Positions 48,601 through 60,600 of a stretch of 64,000 nucleotides of DNA are shown piece after piece. The DNA lies in contig OZ024934.1 in the NCBI GenBank assembly GCA_964017235.1, positions 91,602,706-91,666,705 of the forward strand. Reading direction: 5' to 3'. The notes beneath the pieces are model-generated. The model was not told where the DNA came from. It saw only the letters and a list, made by a program, of their open reading frames with translations, and did no database searches. Both the position numbers and the translations under genes were made by a program. The number at the start of each line of letters is the position of its first letter. Position 1 is the first letter of the stretch. This DNA comes from Sabellastarte sp. h YS-2021. Lineage: Eukaryota; Annelida; Polychaeta; Sabellida; Sabellidae.

Positions 48601-51600
48601 ATTTCGTCGAAATTTTCGACCCACAGGGTATTTTAGGAATGCAATCTGCAATTTTCCAAAAATTTTCCCCTCCCCAAAAATGGCGGCCATTTTGAATTTT
48701 CGAATTTTTGCCAAAAATGGCAAAACACTAATTTGCTTCTATCTCCTTAACCGTGCGAGATAGAGTGATTTCGTCGAAATTTTCGACCCACAGGGTATCT
48801 AAGGAATGCAATCTTTGCAATTTTCCAAAAATTTTCCCCTCCCCAAAAATGGCGGCCATTTTGAATTTTTGCCAAAAATGGCAAAACACAAATTTGCTTC
48901 TATCTCCTTAACCGTGCGAGATAGAGCGATTTCGTCAAAATTTTCGACCCACAGGGTATCTGAGCATTGTACTCTTGGTAATTTTTAAAAAATTTTCCCC
49001 TCCCCAAAAATGGCGGCCATTTTGAATTTTCGAATTTTTGCCAAAAATGGCAAAACACTAATTTGCTTCTATCTCCTTAACCGTGCGAGATAGAGCGATT
49101 TCGTCGAAATTTTCGACCCACAGGGTATCTAAGGAATGCAATCTTTGCAATTTTCAAAAAATTTTCCCCTCCCCAAAAATGGCGGCCATTTTGAATTTTC
49201 GAATTTTTGCCAAAAATGGCAAAACACCAATCTGCTTCTATCTCCTTAACCGTGCGAGATAGAGCGATTTTGTCAAAATTTTCGATCCACAGGGTATCTG
49301 AGCATTGTACTCTTAGTAATTTTTAAAAAATTTTCCCCTCCCCAAAAATGGCAGCCATTTTCAATTTTCGAATTTTTGCCAAAAATGGCAAAACACTAAT
49401 TTGCTTCTATCTCCTTAACCGTGCGAGATAGAGCGATTTCGTCGAAATTTTCGACCCACAGGGTATCTAAGGAATGCAATCTTTGCAATTTTCAAAAAAT
49501 TTTCCACTCCCCAAAAATGGCGGCCATTTTGAATTTTCGAATTTTTGCCAAAAATGGCAAAACACAAATTTGCTTCTATCTCCTTAACCGTGCCAGATAG
49601 AGCGATTTCGTCGAAATTTTCGACCCACAGGGTATCTGAGCATTGTACTCTTGGTAATTTTTAAAAAATTTTCCCCTCCCCAAAAATGGCGGCCATTTTG
49701 AATTTTCGAATTTTTGCCAAAAATGGCAAAACACAAATTTGCTTCTATCTCCTTAACCGTGCGAGATAGAGCGATTTCGTCGAAATTTTCGACCCATAGG
49801 GTATCTAAGGAATGCAATCTTTGCAATTTTCAAAAAATTTTCCCCTCCCCAAAAATGGCGGCCATTTTGAATTTTCGAATTTTTGCCAAAAATGGCAAAA
49901 CACCAATCTGCTTCTATCTCCTTAACCGTGCGAGATAGAGCGATTTTGTCAAAATTTTCGATCCACAGGGTATCTGAGCATTGTACTCTTAGTAATTTTT
50001 AAAAAATTTTCCCCTCCCCAAAAATGGCAGCCATTTTCAATTTTCGAATTTTTGCCAAAAATGGCAAAACACTAATTTGCTTCTATCTCCTTAACCGTGC
50101 GAGATAGAGCGATTTCGGCGAAATTTTCGACGCACAGGGTATCTAAGGAATGCAATCTTTGCAATTTTCCAAAAATTTTCCCCTCCTCAAAAATGGCGGC
50201 CATTTTGAATTTTCGAATTTTTGCCAAAAATGGCAAAACACAAATTTGCTTCTATCTCCTTAACCGTGCGAGATAGAGCGATTTCGTCGAAATTTTCGAC
50301 CCACAGGGTATCTAAGGAATGTAATATTTGCAATTTTCAAAAAATTTTCCCCTCCCCAAAAATGGCGGCCATTTTGAATTTTCGAATTTTTGCCAAAAAT
50401 GGCAAAACACAAATTTGCTTCTATCTCCTTAACCGTGCGAGATAGAGCGATTTCGTCGAAATTTTCGACCCACAGGGTATCTGAGCATTGTACTCTTGGT
50501 AATTTAAAAAAAATTTTCCCCTCCCCAAAAATGGCGGCCATTTTGAATTTTCGAATTTTTGCCAAAAATGGCAAAACACAAATTTGCTTCTATCTCCTTA
50601 ACCGTGCCAGATAGATTGATTTCGTCGAAATTTTCGACCCACAGGGCATCTGAGCATTGTACTCTTGGTAATTTTTAAAAAATTTTCCCCTCCCCAAAAA
50701 TGGTGGCCATTTTGAATTTTCGAATTTTTGCCAAAAATGGCAAAACACAAATTTGCTTCTATCTCCTTAACCGTGCCAGATAGAGCGATTTCGTCAAAAT
50801 TTTCGACCCACAGGGTATCTGAGCATTGTACTCTTGGTAATTTTAAAAAAATTTTCCCCTCCCCAAAAATGGCGGCCATTTTGAATTTTCGAATTTTTGC
50901 CAAAAATGGCAAAACACAAATTTGCTTCTATCTCCTTAACCGTGCGAGATAGAGCGATTTCGTCGAAATTTTCGACCCACAGGGTATCTAAGGAATGCAA
51001 TCTTTGCAATTTTCCAAAAAATTTTCCCCTCCCCAAAAATGGCGGCCATTTTGAATTTTCGAATTTTTGCCAAAAATGGCAAAACACAAATTTGCTTCTA
51101 TCTCCTTAACTGTGCAAGATAGAGCGATTTCGGCAAAATTTTCGACCCACAGGTATTTCAGTAGGGCTACCGCGAGTAACCGAGTATTAATCTACGACGA
51201 GAGTTGGCACGGTACTCGAGTTTAAATTCAGTACTCGTCTACTCGCAATAATTTTATTCTTTCTACAAATTATCAGCATATTTAACATTTATAAAACAAA
51301 AATACCTTTCTATTGTCATAAAAGGACACTAGTACACACAAAAAACAATTGCAAAACACTTTCTTGAAGTTTCTTCATTGTGACATTATTGATCATGTAG
51401 TGACCTCGTTCTGATTTTATCTCCTTGACAACACAGTACAGGTAGACAAGTACTGATAAGTACTGAATAATCACCTGTGTGGCTGTTAAAAGGTAAGAAA
51501 ACTGTGTATATTCTGCAAGATATTTGATTTATATATGAAAATATTAATAAATAAAGATTTTTACACAGCCAGTTGCTTTAATTTGACACAGGTATTACTC

Positions 51601-54600
51601 GCGAGAAAAGAGTAGCGATTCGAGTTCTTCCCAGCGATTACTCGAGTGCAGATTTGCGTACTCGCGGCAGCCTTATATTTCAGCATTGTATTCTTGGCAA
51701 TTTAAAAAAAAATTTCCCCTCCCCTAAAATGGCGGCCATTTTGAATTTTCAAATTTTTTTCAAAAATGGCAAAACACAAATTTGCTTCTATCTCCTTAAC
51801 CGTGCGAGATAGAGCGATTTCGTCGAAAATTTCAACCCACAGGGTATCTAAGGAATGTAATCTTTGCAATTTTCAAAAAATTTTCCCCTCCCCAAAAATG
51901 GCAGCCATTTTGAATTTTCGAATTTTTGCCAAAAATGGCAAAACACAAATTTGCTTCTATCTCCTTAACTGTGCAAGATAGAGCGATTTCGGCAAAATTT
52001 TCGACCCACAGGTATTTCAGTAGGGCTACCGCGAGTAACCGAGTATTAATCTACGACGAGAGTTGGCACGGTACTCGAGTTTAAATTCAGTACTCGTCTA
52101 CTCACAATAATTTTATTCTTTCTACAAATTATCAGCATATTTAACATTTATAAAACAAAAATACCTTTCTATTGTCATAAAAGGACACTAGTACACACAA
52201 AAAACAATTGCAAAACACTTTCTTGAAGTTTCTTCATTGTGACATTATTGATCATGTAGTGACCTCGTTCTGATTTTATCTCCTTGACAACACAGTACAG
52301 GTAGACAAGTACTGATAAGTACTGAATAATCACCTGTGTGGCTGTTAAAAGGTAAGAAAACTGTGTATATTCTGCAAGATATTTGATTTATATATGAAAA
52401 TATTAATAAATAAAGATTTTTACACAGCCAGTTGCTTTAATTTGACACAGGTATTACTCGCGAGAAAAGAGTAGCGATTCGAGTTCTTCCCAGCGATTAC
52501 TCGAGTGCAGATTTGCGTACTCGCGGCAGCCTTATATTTCAGCATTGTATTCTTGGCAATTTAAAAAAAAATTTCCCCTCCCCTAAAATGGCGGCCATTT
52601 TGAATTTTCAAATTTTTTTCAAAAATGGCAAAACACAAATTTGCTTCTATCTCCTTAACCGTGCGAGATAGAGCGATTTCGTCGAAAATTTCAACCCACA
52701 GGGTATCTAAGGAATGTAATCTTTGCAATTTTCAAAAAATTTTCCCCTCCCCAAAAATGGCAGCCATTTTGAATTTTCGAATTTTTGCCCAAAATGGAAA
52801 AACACAAACTGGCCTTAACCGTGCAAAATAGAGTTATTTCGTTGAAATTTTCGACCCATAGGGTATCTAAGAAATGTACTCTTGGCAATTTTCAAAAAAA
52901 TTTCCTTTTCCCAAAAATGGCGGCCATTTTGAATCTTCAAATTTTTGCCAAAAATAGAAAAACAGGAATTTGCTTCTATCTTCTTAACCGTGCAAGATAG
53001 AGTGATTTCGTCAAAATTTTCAAGCCAACCAATGCAAAAAGGCATGAAGCTGAAATAATTTACATCTACACTAACAAATATTTAAGCATCATTGATATAT
53101 TTTACAAATGAAACAGGGTCTTGTAAGACTACTGTACAATTTGGGCAAAAGGTTCATGGGTGGACATTACACATGATAATGTGTATTCTTCTATGCTATC
53201 CTGTTTCTATTCGCATCTACTATCAACAGGGCGGCCTATTTCTAGTTAAATTTACTATTTTATCATGTGGTATCTGTAATTTTTTGTCAATTGTAATACT
53301 AAATTTATTTCTTACAGAGTTTAAACTTCTACCAACTGTTGAGTAATACTGCCTTGTTTTACTAATGAACTACATAATTGCACAACAGGGTTTTCACTAC
53401 AAATTACCTTATTGTAAAATTTAACAAATCTTTTAACCAGCTGGTTTTCAATAGAAATATCATCCATAACCTTGTGTAAGTAACCACCATGTGCTCTTTG
53501 ACTTAATCCAATCAATTGACTCATACATTTTCTCCAGCACACATAAAATTTGTTTACAACATCACATGAAAATTCCCAAAGAACACACCCATATAAAGAC
53601 AAGCAGTAAGTTTTAAATAGTCTATACTTCACACTTACCGAGCAATGCCTTAACACACTCATCATTAAGTTAAATCCTTTTGACAAAAATTAGGATTTAT
53701 TATATAATTCTCCTAAGATTTGCAGCCAATAGAATGTCCAAGATGGTCTGCTGCATTAGTAGAAGTAATAGCTACACCATTAAAATATATAACATGTGAC
53801 TTGTGTAACTTAACACATAGTGTAACTTAACACATAACACAAGATTATTGTGCGATTTCTGTATGATTGCAATTTGGTATAAAGTATATGAATATTTGTA
53901 ATTGTAGTAGGATGATCTTATAAGCAGAAGTACTTCAAAGGATTGCAGTTGGTCTGTTGCTGAAAAAGTGGCAAAATCGCACAGAGATGATGACACAGTT
54001 GTCTAATCGAAATACAGTCCTTCACTAAATGCTTGTATAAGGCAGTTCAGACAATGGTGTGGTAAATATTGTCTAGTTAAATTTTATTTTGATTCTGTTT
54101 ACAATACAGGCATCAACTTAGACTAGACAATAATCTCCTTACACTGCCAAGTAACAGCTGGTACATCACTGGCCTTTGTTCCAAAACTCTACACTCTGGG
54201 GGACACAATCCTCCAATTTGATTGCAATTGATGGAAGTTCATTACTAGACTGGGGACTGAGTTAACTGCACACAGGTTAACTTAAAGCCCTTCATGTCAA
54301 ATATGATAACTCATTAATGAACTCACACAAAAAGCATCATATCCTGCTGATAATTATTTTACAAGCGAAAAATCTTGAAAATAATCAGGATTTTCATTAA
54401 TTAAATTACAAAAATTATGCTTGTTTATCAGTGCTAATTTCTTATAAATTTATAATGATATGAGTGTTGAATTCACGGTTTACAGTATGTTAGAAAGGAA
54501 ATCTTTTGATAAACATACACTTATGTTCTTATATATTTCTTAGATTTCCCAACATATATGTTTGACAGTGAACACAAACATGTAATAGATAGGCACTCTT

Positions 54601-57600
54601 ATTGCACTTTCTGATGCCTGTAGTGCACCTTATCTTTTTCTTGGGTTGAGATGAATCTGCTTCAATCTGCTTCAATCCTCAGTCCTTGTCAACATGGATC
54701 GTAGTGTGAACAGGGTAAATGTGACAGATCTGTAGAAAAAGTAGCCAGTGCCTGTTTCAGTGTAGGTTAAATCATATTGAGTTTTAAAATTGGCAAAGTG
54801 GAAAGTAATAAAGAATGACTTTAATGTTATTTTTCAGAATGGTGAGAATGTCCGTTATGGTAGCCTTGATTCTGAAATAATTTTTACAGAAAAAATATGA
54901 GATTAGTATTCTTAAGTTATAGGACCTCTGGACCTGTAACACTAGAAAGATACAGATTCATGAGAATTGTTACCAGTTTAGGACAGATGTAGGTTTTAAA
55001 AGGTTTTAAATGTCATAAGTAAATGAAGCCACTAGTAGTTGATGACATCACTGTGCTTCAAAATGCCACATATTTACTACAAAACTGACAAGCTCTCTGC
55101 ATAGAGAGTGCAGTCAGCATACAACTGGGTGTATAACGGGAAATCTAAACTTCATGGAATCATAGTGATTGGACTTTTTTTACAGTACTTATCAAAGAAC
55201 TGTTGCTTGTTGTTAATTTTTAACTGATATTACATTTTTACTTGCACACAGTTTTGATTACATGGTCCTTGTTTCTGAAACAAACCTGTATATTTAATCT
55301 TTACATTTAGTAAAAATAGATTAACTATTTATAACTACATTATAATAGTTGATCAAACAAAATTAGCAATTTATAAATGCAAAGAGCATTATGGTTTCAT
55401 CAACTACTAGGCTTCAAAATTGGAAAAACAAACTATATATATTTTGTTATTTCTTCGTTGATAATAATTTCATTCAATATATAGTAACCACTTATTATTG
55501 TTCTATTTCATGAAAGGAACTAGATAAATTCCTGCCCATTGAAAAGGTAGAATCAGAACTCTTAAAGCGACCACCCTCTGCAATCATCCGCTACCTGTGG
55601 ATCGGTCATGCTACCTGCCTTGTACAAATGGAAGGCATCACCTTTCTCACAGACCCAATCTTCAGTGAACGTTGCTCATTTTGGCAACAAGCTGGCACAA
55701 AGAGATACAGAAAACCGGCCTGTACAGTGGCAGACTTGCCACATGTAGATGCAGTTGTGATTAGCCACAATCACTATGACCACCTGGACTTAAACTCAGT
55801 CAAAGAATTGAACCAGAAGTTTGGTGAGAAGATCCACTGGTTTGTACCTGCAGGTCTGGAGCAATGGATGAGAAATCAGGATTGCGAGAGAGTTACTGGT
55901 ATGTGTTTTAAAGGTCAAGTTCAGAGACAGAAAAAGGGTTAACATCTACAAAAAGGGGTCGGTTTTTGCAGTGCTGTGTAAAAAGTAAATTAGATAGAAG
56001 CAAAATTATCTTAAAAGTGGTTCATAACTTGCTTCTTTCAGCTTTGTAAAATTGCACAATATCTTTGAAACATATCTGCACAAAACATTCATGAAGTGGG
56101 TCAATTTGTTGGTAATATATACTTCTCCCATACTCATATTTTAACCAAGTCATAGTGTTTCTTAGATTTTAAAGTTCATGACATGTTTACAAGCAAGAAT
56201 ATAACAACTCATGATCAATAGATTTGGTTGTGTGAATGATGCAATTGCAGTCATCAGAAGGGCAAAAATATTATTTCTTGCTATTAACAGGTTTAGTAAA
56301 GTTCTTTAGCAATCAAATATAGCATAAGTTAGCAGCAATATAATATATATAGACTTAGGAACTGGATACCCAGCAAAAGTTTATACATCTCCAGTAAATG
56401 ACCATGAGAGGGTAAACTCATTCCGTAGTTAGCAAAATTTGTCTTCCCGCCAGTTTGGCTGGCCATCTTCAAATTGAATTTCTGCGTAAAATGCATTTAT
56501 CTCAGAAATGGTGCCCGATAGAGTGATTTCGGGAAAAATTTTTACCCCTGGGATATTCACAGAGTGAACTGGTGATTTTTTTGCAAAATCGTTTTCCTGC
56601 CAATTTTGGTGGCCATCTTGAATTTCTGCATAAAATGCAATAAATGCATTTTTCTTGGAAACGATGTGAGATAGAGAGATTTCAAAGAAATTTTTGACCC
56701 CCCCCCCCCCCCCCCCCCCCCGGGGTATCTGCAGAGTCACATGGCAATTTTTCCCATATGTCATTTTCCCGCCATCTTTGTTGGCCATCTTGAATTTCTG
56801 TGTAGAATGCAAAAACACATTTATCTCAGAAACGGTGTGAGATAGAGTGATTTCTGCAAAATTTTTGACCCCTGAAGGTATCTGTACAATCAAATGGTTC
56901 AAAAAAGCATTTTTCCCAAAAAGCATTTTCCTGTCATTTTTGGTGGCCATCATGAATTTCTGCATAAAATGCAAAAAAATGCATTTATCTCGGAAACCAT
57001 GAGAGACAGAGGGATTTTGACGAAATTTTTGACCCCCCCCCCCCCCCCAGGGTATCTGCATAGTCATGTCTTTGCATAAAAAGCAAAAACGCATTTATCT
57101 CGGAAACCTTGCATTTTTGCATAAATAGAAAAACATATTAAACAGAGGAACATAGTCATTTCGACACAATCATTAATGCTCATTGATACGCTTTGTTTTT
57201 GCTGTACAAAAAAACAATTTATTTTTCCTGTGAAGCAATACTCTAATTCAGTTCTTTTCTAATTGGCACAAATGCATTGTAATGATATCAGCATGCTGTT
57301 AATACATTTGGGATTGACTGCTGCAGATTTCCAGGAGATATGTAAGAGCTGGTAAAGATTTAGTATATTGAGGAATTTTGCTTACTGGTGATGGGTTGCT
57401 CCATGTTGTTTTTATGTTCTTGGTTGGTGTGTAGTTTTGTTTCTTTTTTCTGTGTAGAATTGAGCTGGTGGGAGAAGGGGTCAGTCGAGAACAGTTCTGG
57501 TGGTAAAGTCGAGTTTGTGTTCACACCAGCTCAGCATTGGTGTCAAAGAGGTGTATTCGATAGAAACAAGGTCTGTGTTAAACCGCGTTGCACACTTTTC

Positions 57601-60600
57601 CACTTGAAAAAGACAGCCAAATTTTGGATAAAACCTTTCAATTCTATGTGGAGTGACATTTGATAATTTTTTCTGGTACTCTATGACTGCTTGTATGGCC
57701 CTGTTTTAAATATATTGTGGTACAGTCATGTTTAGACTACTCAGAACCCATTCATATTTAATTTAAAATGATGTTGGAGCCAACCATAGATCTTGCCAGT
57801 CTAAAGACTGACACAAGCTTGGGCTGGCAACACTCTTAAGACTGGCAAAATCTTTAGTTTGGCTCCAACATAGACTTGCTCCAAGTCTTTGTATTTCTTA
57901 TTCCACCAAATCTGACATACATGGAATCATTATGAATCCACAAATGGGTGGGGATATTACTGTCTGAGATGAAATACAAAGACTTGTCTCAGCCCCACAT
58001 TCTGGTAAAAAAGTCATACAGTCCTCATATAATACTTTAGACAAAAGGACTTGAAGAAAGTCTAGCTCCAACACTGACACTGTTTTTAACATACTAACTG
58101 ACACTGACTTTACAATTAACTACATTTAATTTATACTTATTTTACTTATATTATATTCAATTTACACTGGTTATACTTATACTATATTTAACCCGCTCTG
58201 GTTTAACTTGAAATATATTTAACTTACATTGAATTCACTTAAAGTATATTTAGCTTATGCTGGGGTTATTTATACTGTATTTAACTTGCACTGGTTTTCT
58301 TTTAACTATTATTAAACTTGTGCTGGTTTTACTTATACTACATTTAACTTATAATGATTTTACTTAAACTATATTGAACTTACACTGGTTTTACTTGTAC
58401 TACATTTAGCTTAAACCAGATTTATTTATACTATATTTAACTTACACCGGTTCTATTTATGACCAATTCTATCTAAATTTGTTCCAGTTACACATAATTC
58501 ATTTTACACTTGTTCTGCTTATCCTACTTTATGTTACACTAGTTCCAGTAGTGCCTAATTCCATTTACACTGGTTGTACATACACCTTTTTCACTTACAC
58601 TGTTTTTATCGAAAGCTTGTTCTATTTACACTGGTTACACTTCCAAATGGATCCACTGTGTAGTGTTGTGCACATTTCATGACAGGTGTTGTGGGGAAGC
58701 TGGTGTGTCATTGGACCTTCAAGGAGGTTCTTCTTTGCTGGAGATACTGGCTACTGCTCTGCTTTCAAAGAAATAGGTCAGAAGTACGGAAAATTTAACT
58801 GTGCAGCAATACCTATTGGTGCATATCATCCCAGGTTAGTGACTTGTTTTGGCTTGGGTTTCTGTTTCTTCAATTCAGTAAATTTTATTTGTTATAGTAA
58901 CATGCAGACAGAGTAACACAAAATAGCTTAGTGCAAATTTACAATAGCTACTTAGCTCATCTGGGCTTATAAGCCACTTTTAAACAACTTTTTGTCAATG
59001 CGTGTATGCACAAAGTCCGTTTTATATGCATCTATTAATAAAATGGGCATCTTCCTAGTAGCTTGCCGATTGTCTTTTATATATGTTACCAAATGACAAC
59101 AGTTTAGTTGGCATTTCATGTGTAGGAATAATTTTTTCACAAAGCAATTATATAATTTGTCATAGTAGAGCAGTTTGATATTGTAATAGTTTTGATCAGC
59201 GGCAAAATGTTTAGCTCTTAATATCCCAAGTATGATTTCTATCATTAGATGTCACCATCGCTGTGAAAGCTGTGCCTCAGACATGCTCCATAAGTAAATG
59301 TAATACTGTTTTAATATCAAACTTTAAGATGACATAAGATTCATCATAATTCAAAGTCAAATTAAATTAAGCACAATTAAAGGTAACCTTAACATGAGTC
59401 AGGGTTAGGATGGTGACACAGTTGGCTACCACCTGATCCTAAGTGGCACTATTGGTGTTAATTCTAAAACTAAACCATGACTAGGTTAAAGGTAATGTGA
59501 TAATACTATTTAAAGGCAGGTAATGAGTATCTGAAGTATTGACGTTTTAAAATACAGTAAACATTTTCCAGCCGTGTTTGGATGTGTTGCAGATCATTCA
59601 TGAAACCACAACACGTAGATCCAGAAGAGGCTGTGATGATACACCAAGACATAAAGTCCATGCAGTCCTTTGGCATTCACTGGGGGACATTTAAGATGAC
59701 CACTGAGGTAAGGTATACAGAAGATGTATTCAGTGCAGAAGTAAAAGTGTGTTACATACATGTTTAAGTGAACCCTCCGTGGAATCTTATAAGAGTTGGC
59801 CAGCAGAAACACAAGAGAATACTGCCAACTGATTGTTCACAGATTACCATTATTCTGCTTTTCATTTTTGCTTGTGGCACAAATAAGCAAAAACCAGTGA
59901 ACAACTTCATTTTCTTTTCACTACACTTTTCACTTCTTGTGATTTTTAATTATGGTTCATATATATGGGCATAAACATTTTACAAACCAGTGACAAAATA
60001 ATAAAAATAGAACAGACTTTGTTCATTTGTTCGAGAAAATGATTACACCAACATAAACTATATAATTGTTAGCCATTGGTTGGAGAGGTATATAGTCTGA
60101 CTATCCAACTCCACCCCCCCTATGACTTCTTTAGTGTGATCCATCAAACTGTGTTGTGTACACAACTGAGGAAGTCTTTACAAACTGGTACATAGTTAAA
60201 AGAGCCTGAACATCTATACTGATATTGTACCTTTCTTTTTCCAAATGCTTTTGCTGTCTCACTTGTTTATTACATGTCACAATTGGCACAAATAACTTAA
60301 CTCCCATACCATATATGGAGTGATGTTTAATGGGGTTGCTCAGACAGTTAGTATGGAGCTTATGTGTACCTTCAAGACCAAAAATGATTGATTAATGGAT
60401 AATGTATGCATGTGCAGCATTCGGCACAAATTTTATGTTCTTTGGCAAAATCTCACCAGTTCTTTGATCTTTTAGGTTTTATTACATATCCTTGTGTATG
60501 TTGGTTGTAATAATAGCTTAGTGGATTTCAGGGATTCCTTTTTAGTCCAAACTGTTCAAGTACCAGAATTGTGTATATATCTATGTATGAGGTTATCACA

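Larger units (their letters stand above)
48421..53020 (+). repeat. 169-bp tandem array (AAAATGGCGGCC satellite), about 21 copies
   Basis: Units include GAGATAGAGCGATTTCGTCG, AAATTTTCGACCCACAGGGT, AAAATGGCGGCCATTTTGAA and AATGGCAAAACACAAATTTG. The period is 169-170 bp. The consensus is the reverse complement of the 29855-31010 array. Two sub-types alternate: AAGGAATGCAATCTTTGCAA and GAGCATTGTACTCTTGGTAA. The last three units (52790-53020) are more diverged, as expected at an array edge. Two hAT MITEs interrupt it. Confidence 0.96.
47966..53190 (+). mobile_element. Array element 4 in NAPE-PLD intron 2
   Basis: The 5' end carries a 21-base palindrome (47968-47988, TCCACCCCCC, T, then its complement) and short GTCCGATGTCCGG repeats (48012-48056). 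The core is about 21 copies of the 169-bp satellite (48421-53020). Near the right end GGGTGGACAT (53158-53167) is the complement of the 5' ATGTCCACCC, followed by a hairpin at 53168-53185. No protein. Apparently inserted into a minus-strand LINE. The right boundary is an estimate. Confidence 0.6.

Noticed and set aside
49584..51109. Open frames of 74-104 codons in the 48421-53020 satellite
   Set aside because: Same reason: a repeated frame in a tandem array, mirrored on both strands.
55899..55942. Extension of NAPE-PLD exon 3 to the stop at 55942
   Set aside because: A good donor at 55898/55899 gives the correct phase for exon 4 and restores the family sequence; the extension is intron.
56429..57094. 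221-codon reverse open frame
   Set aside because: It runs across diverged satellite units and two long poly-C tracts (encoding poly-Gly), with no protein family pattern.
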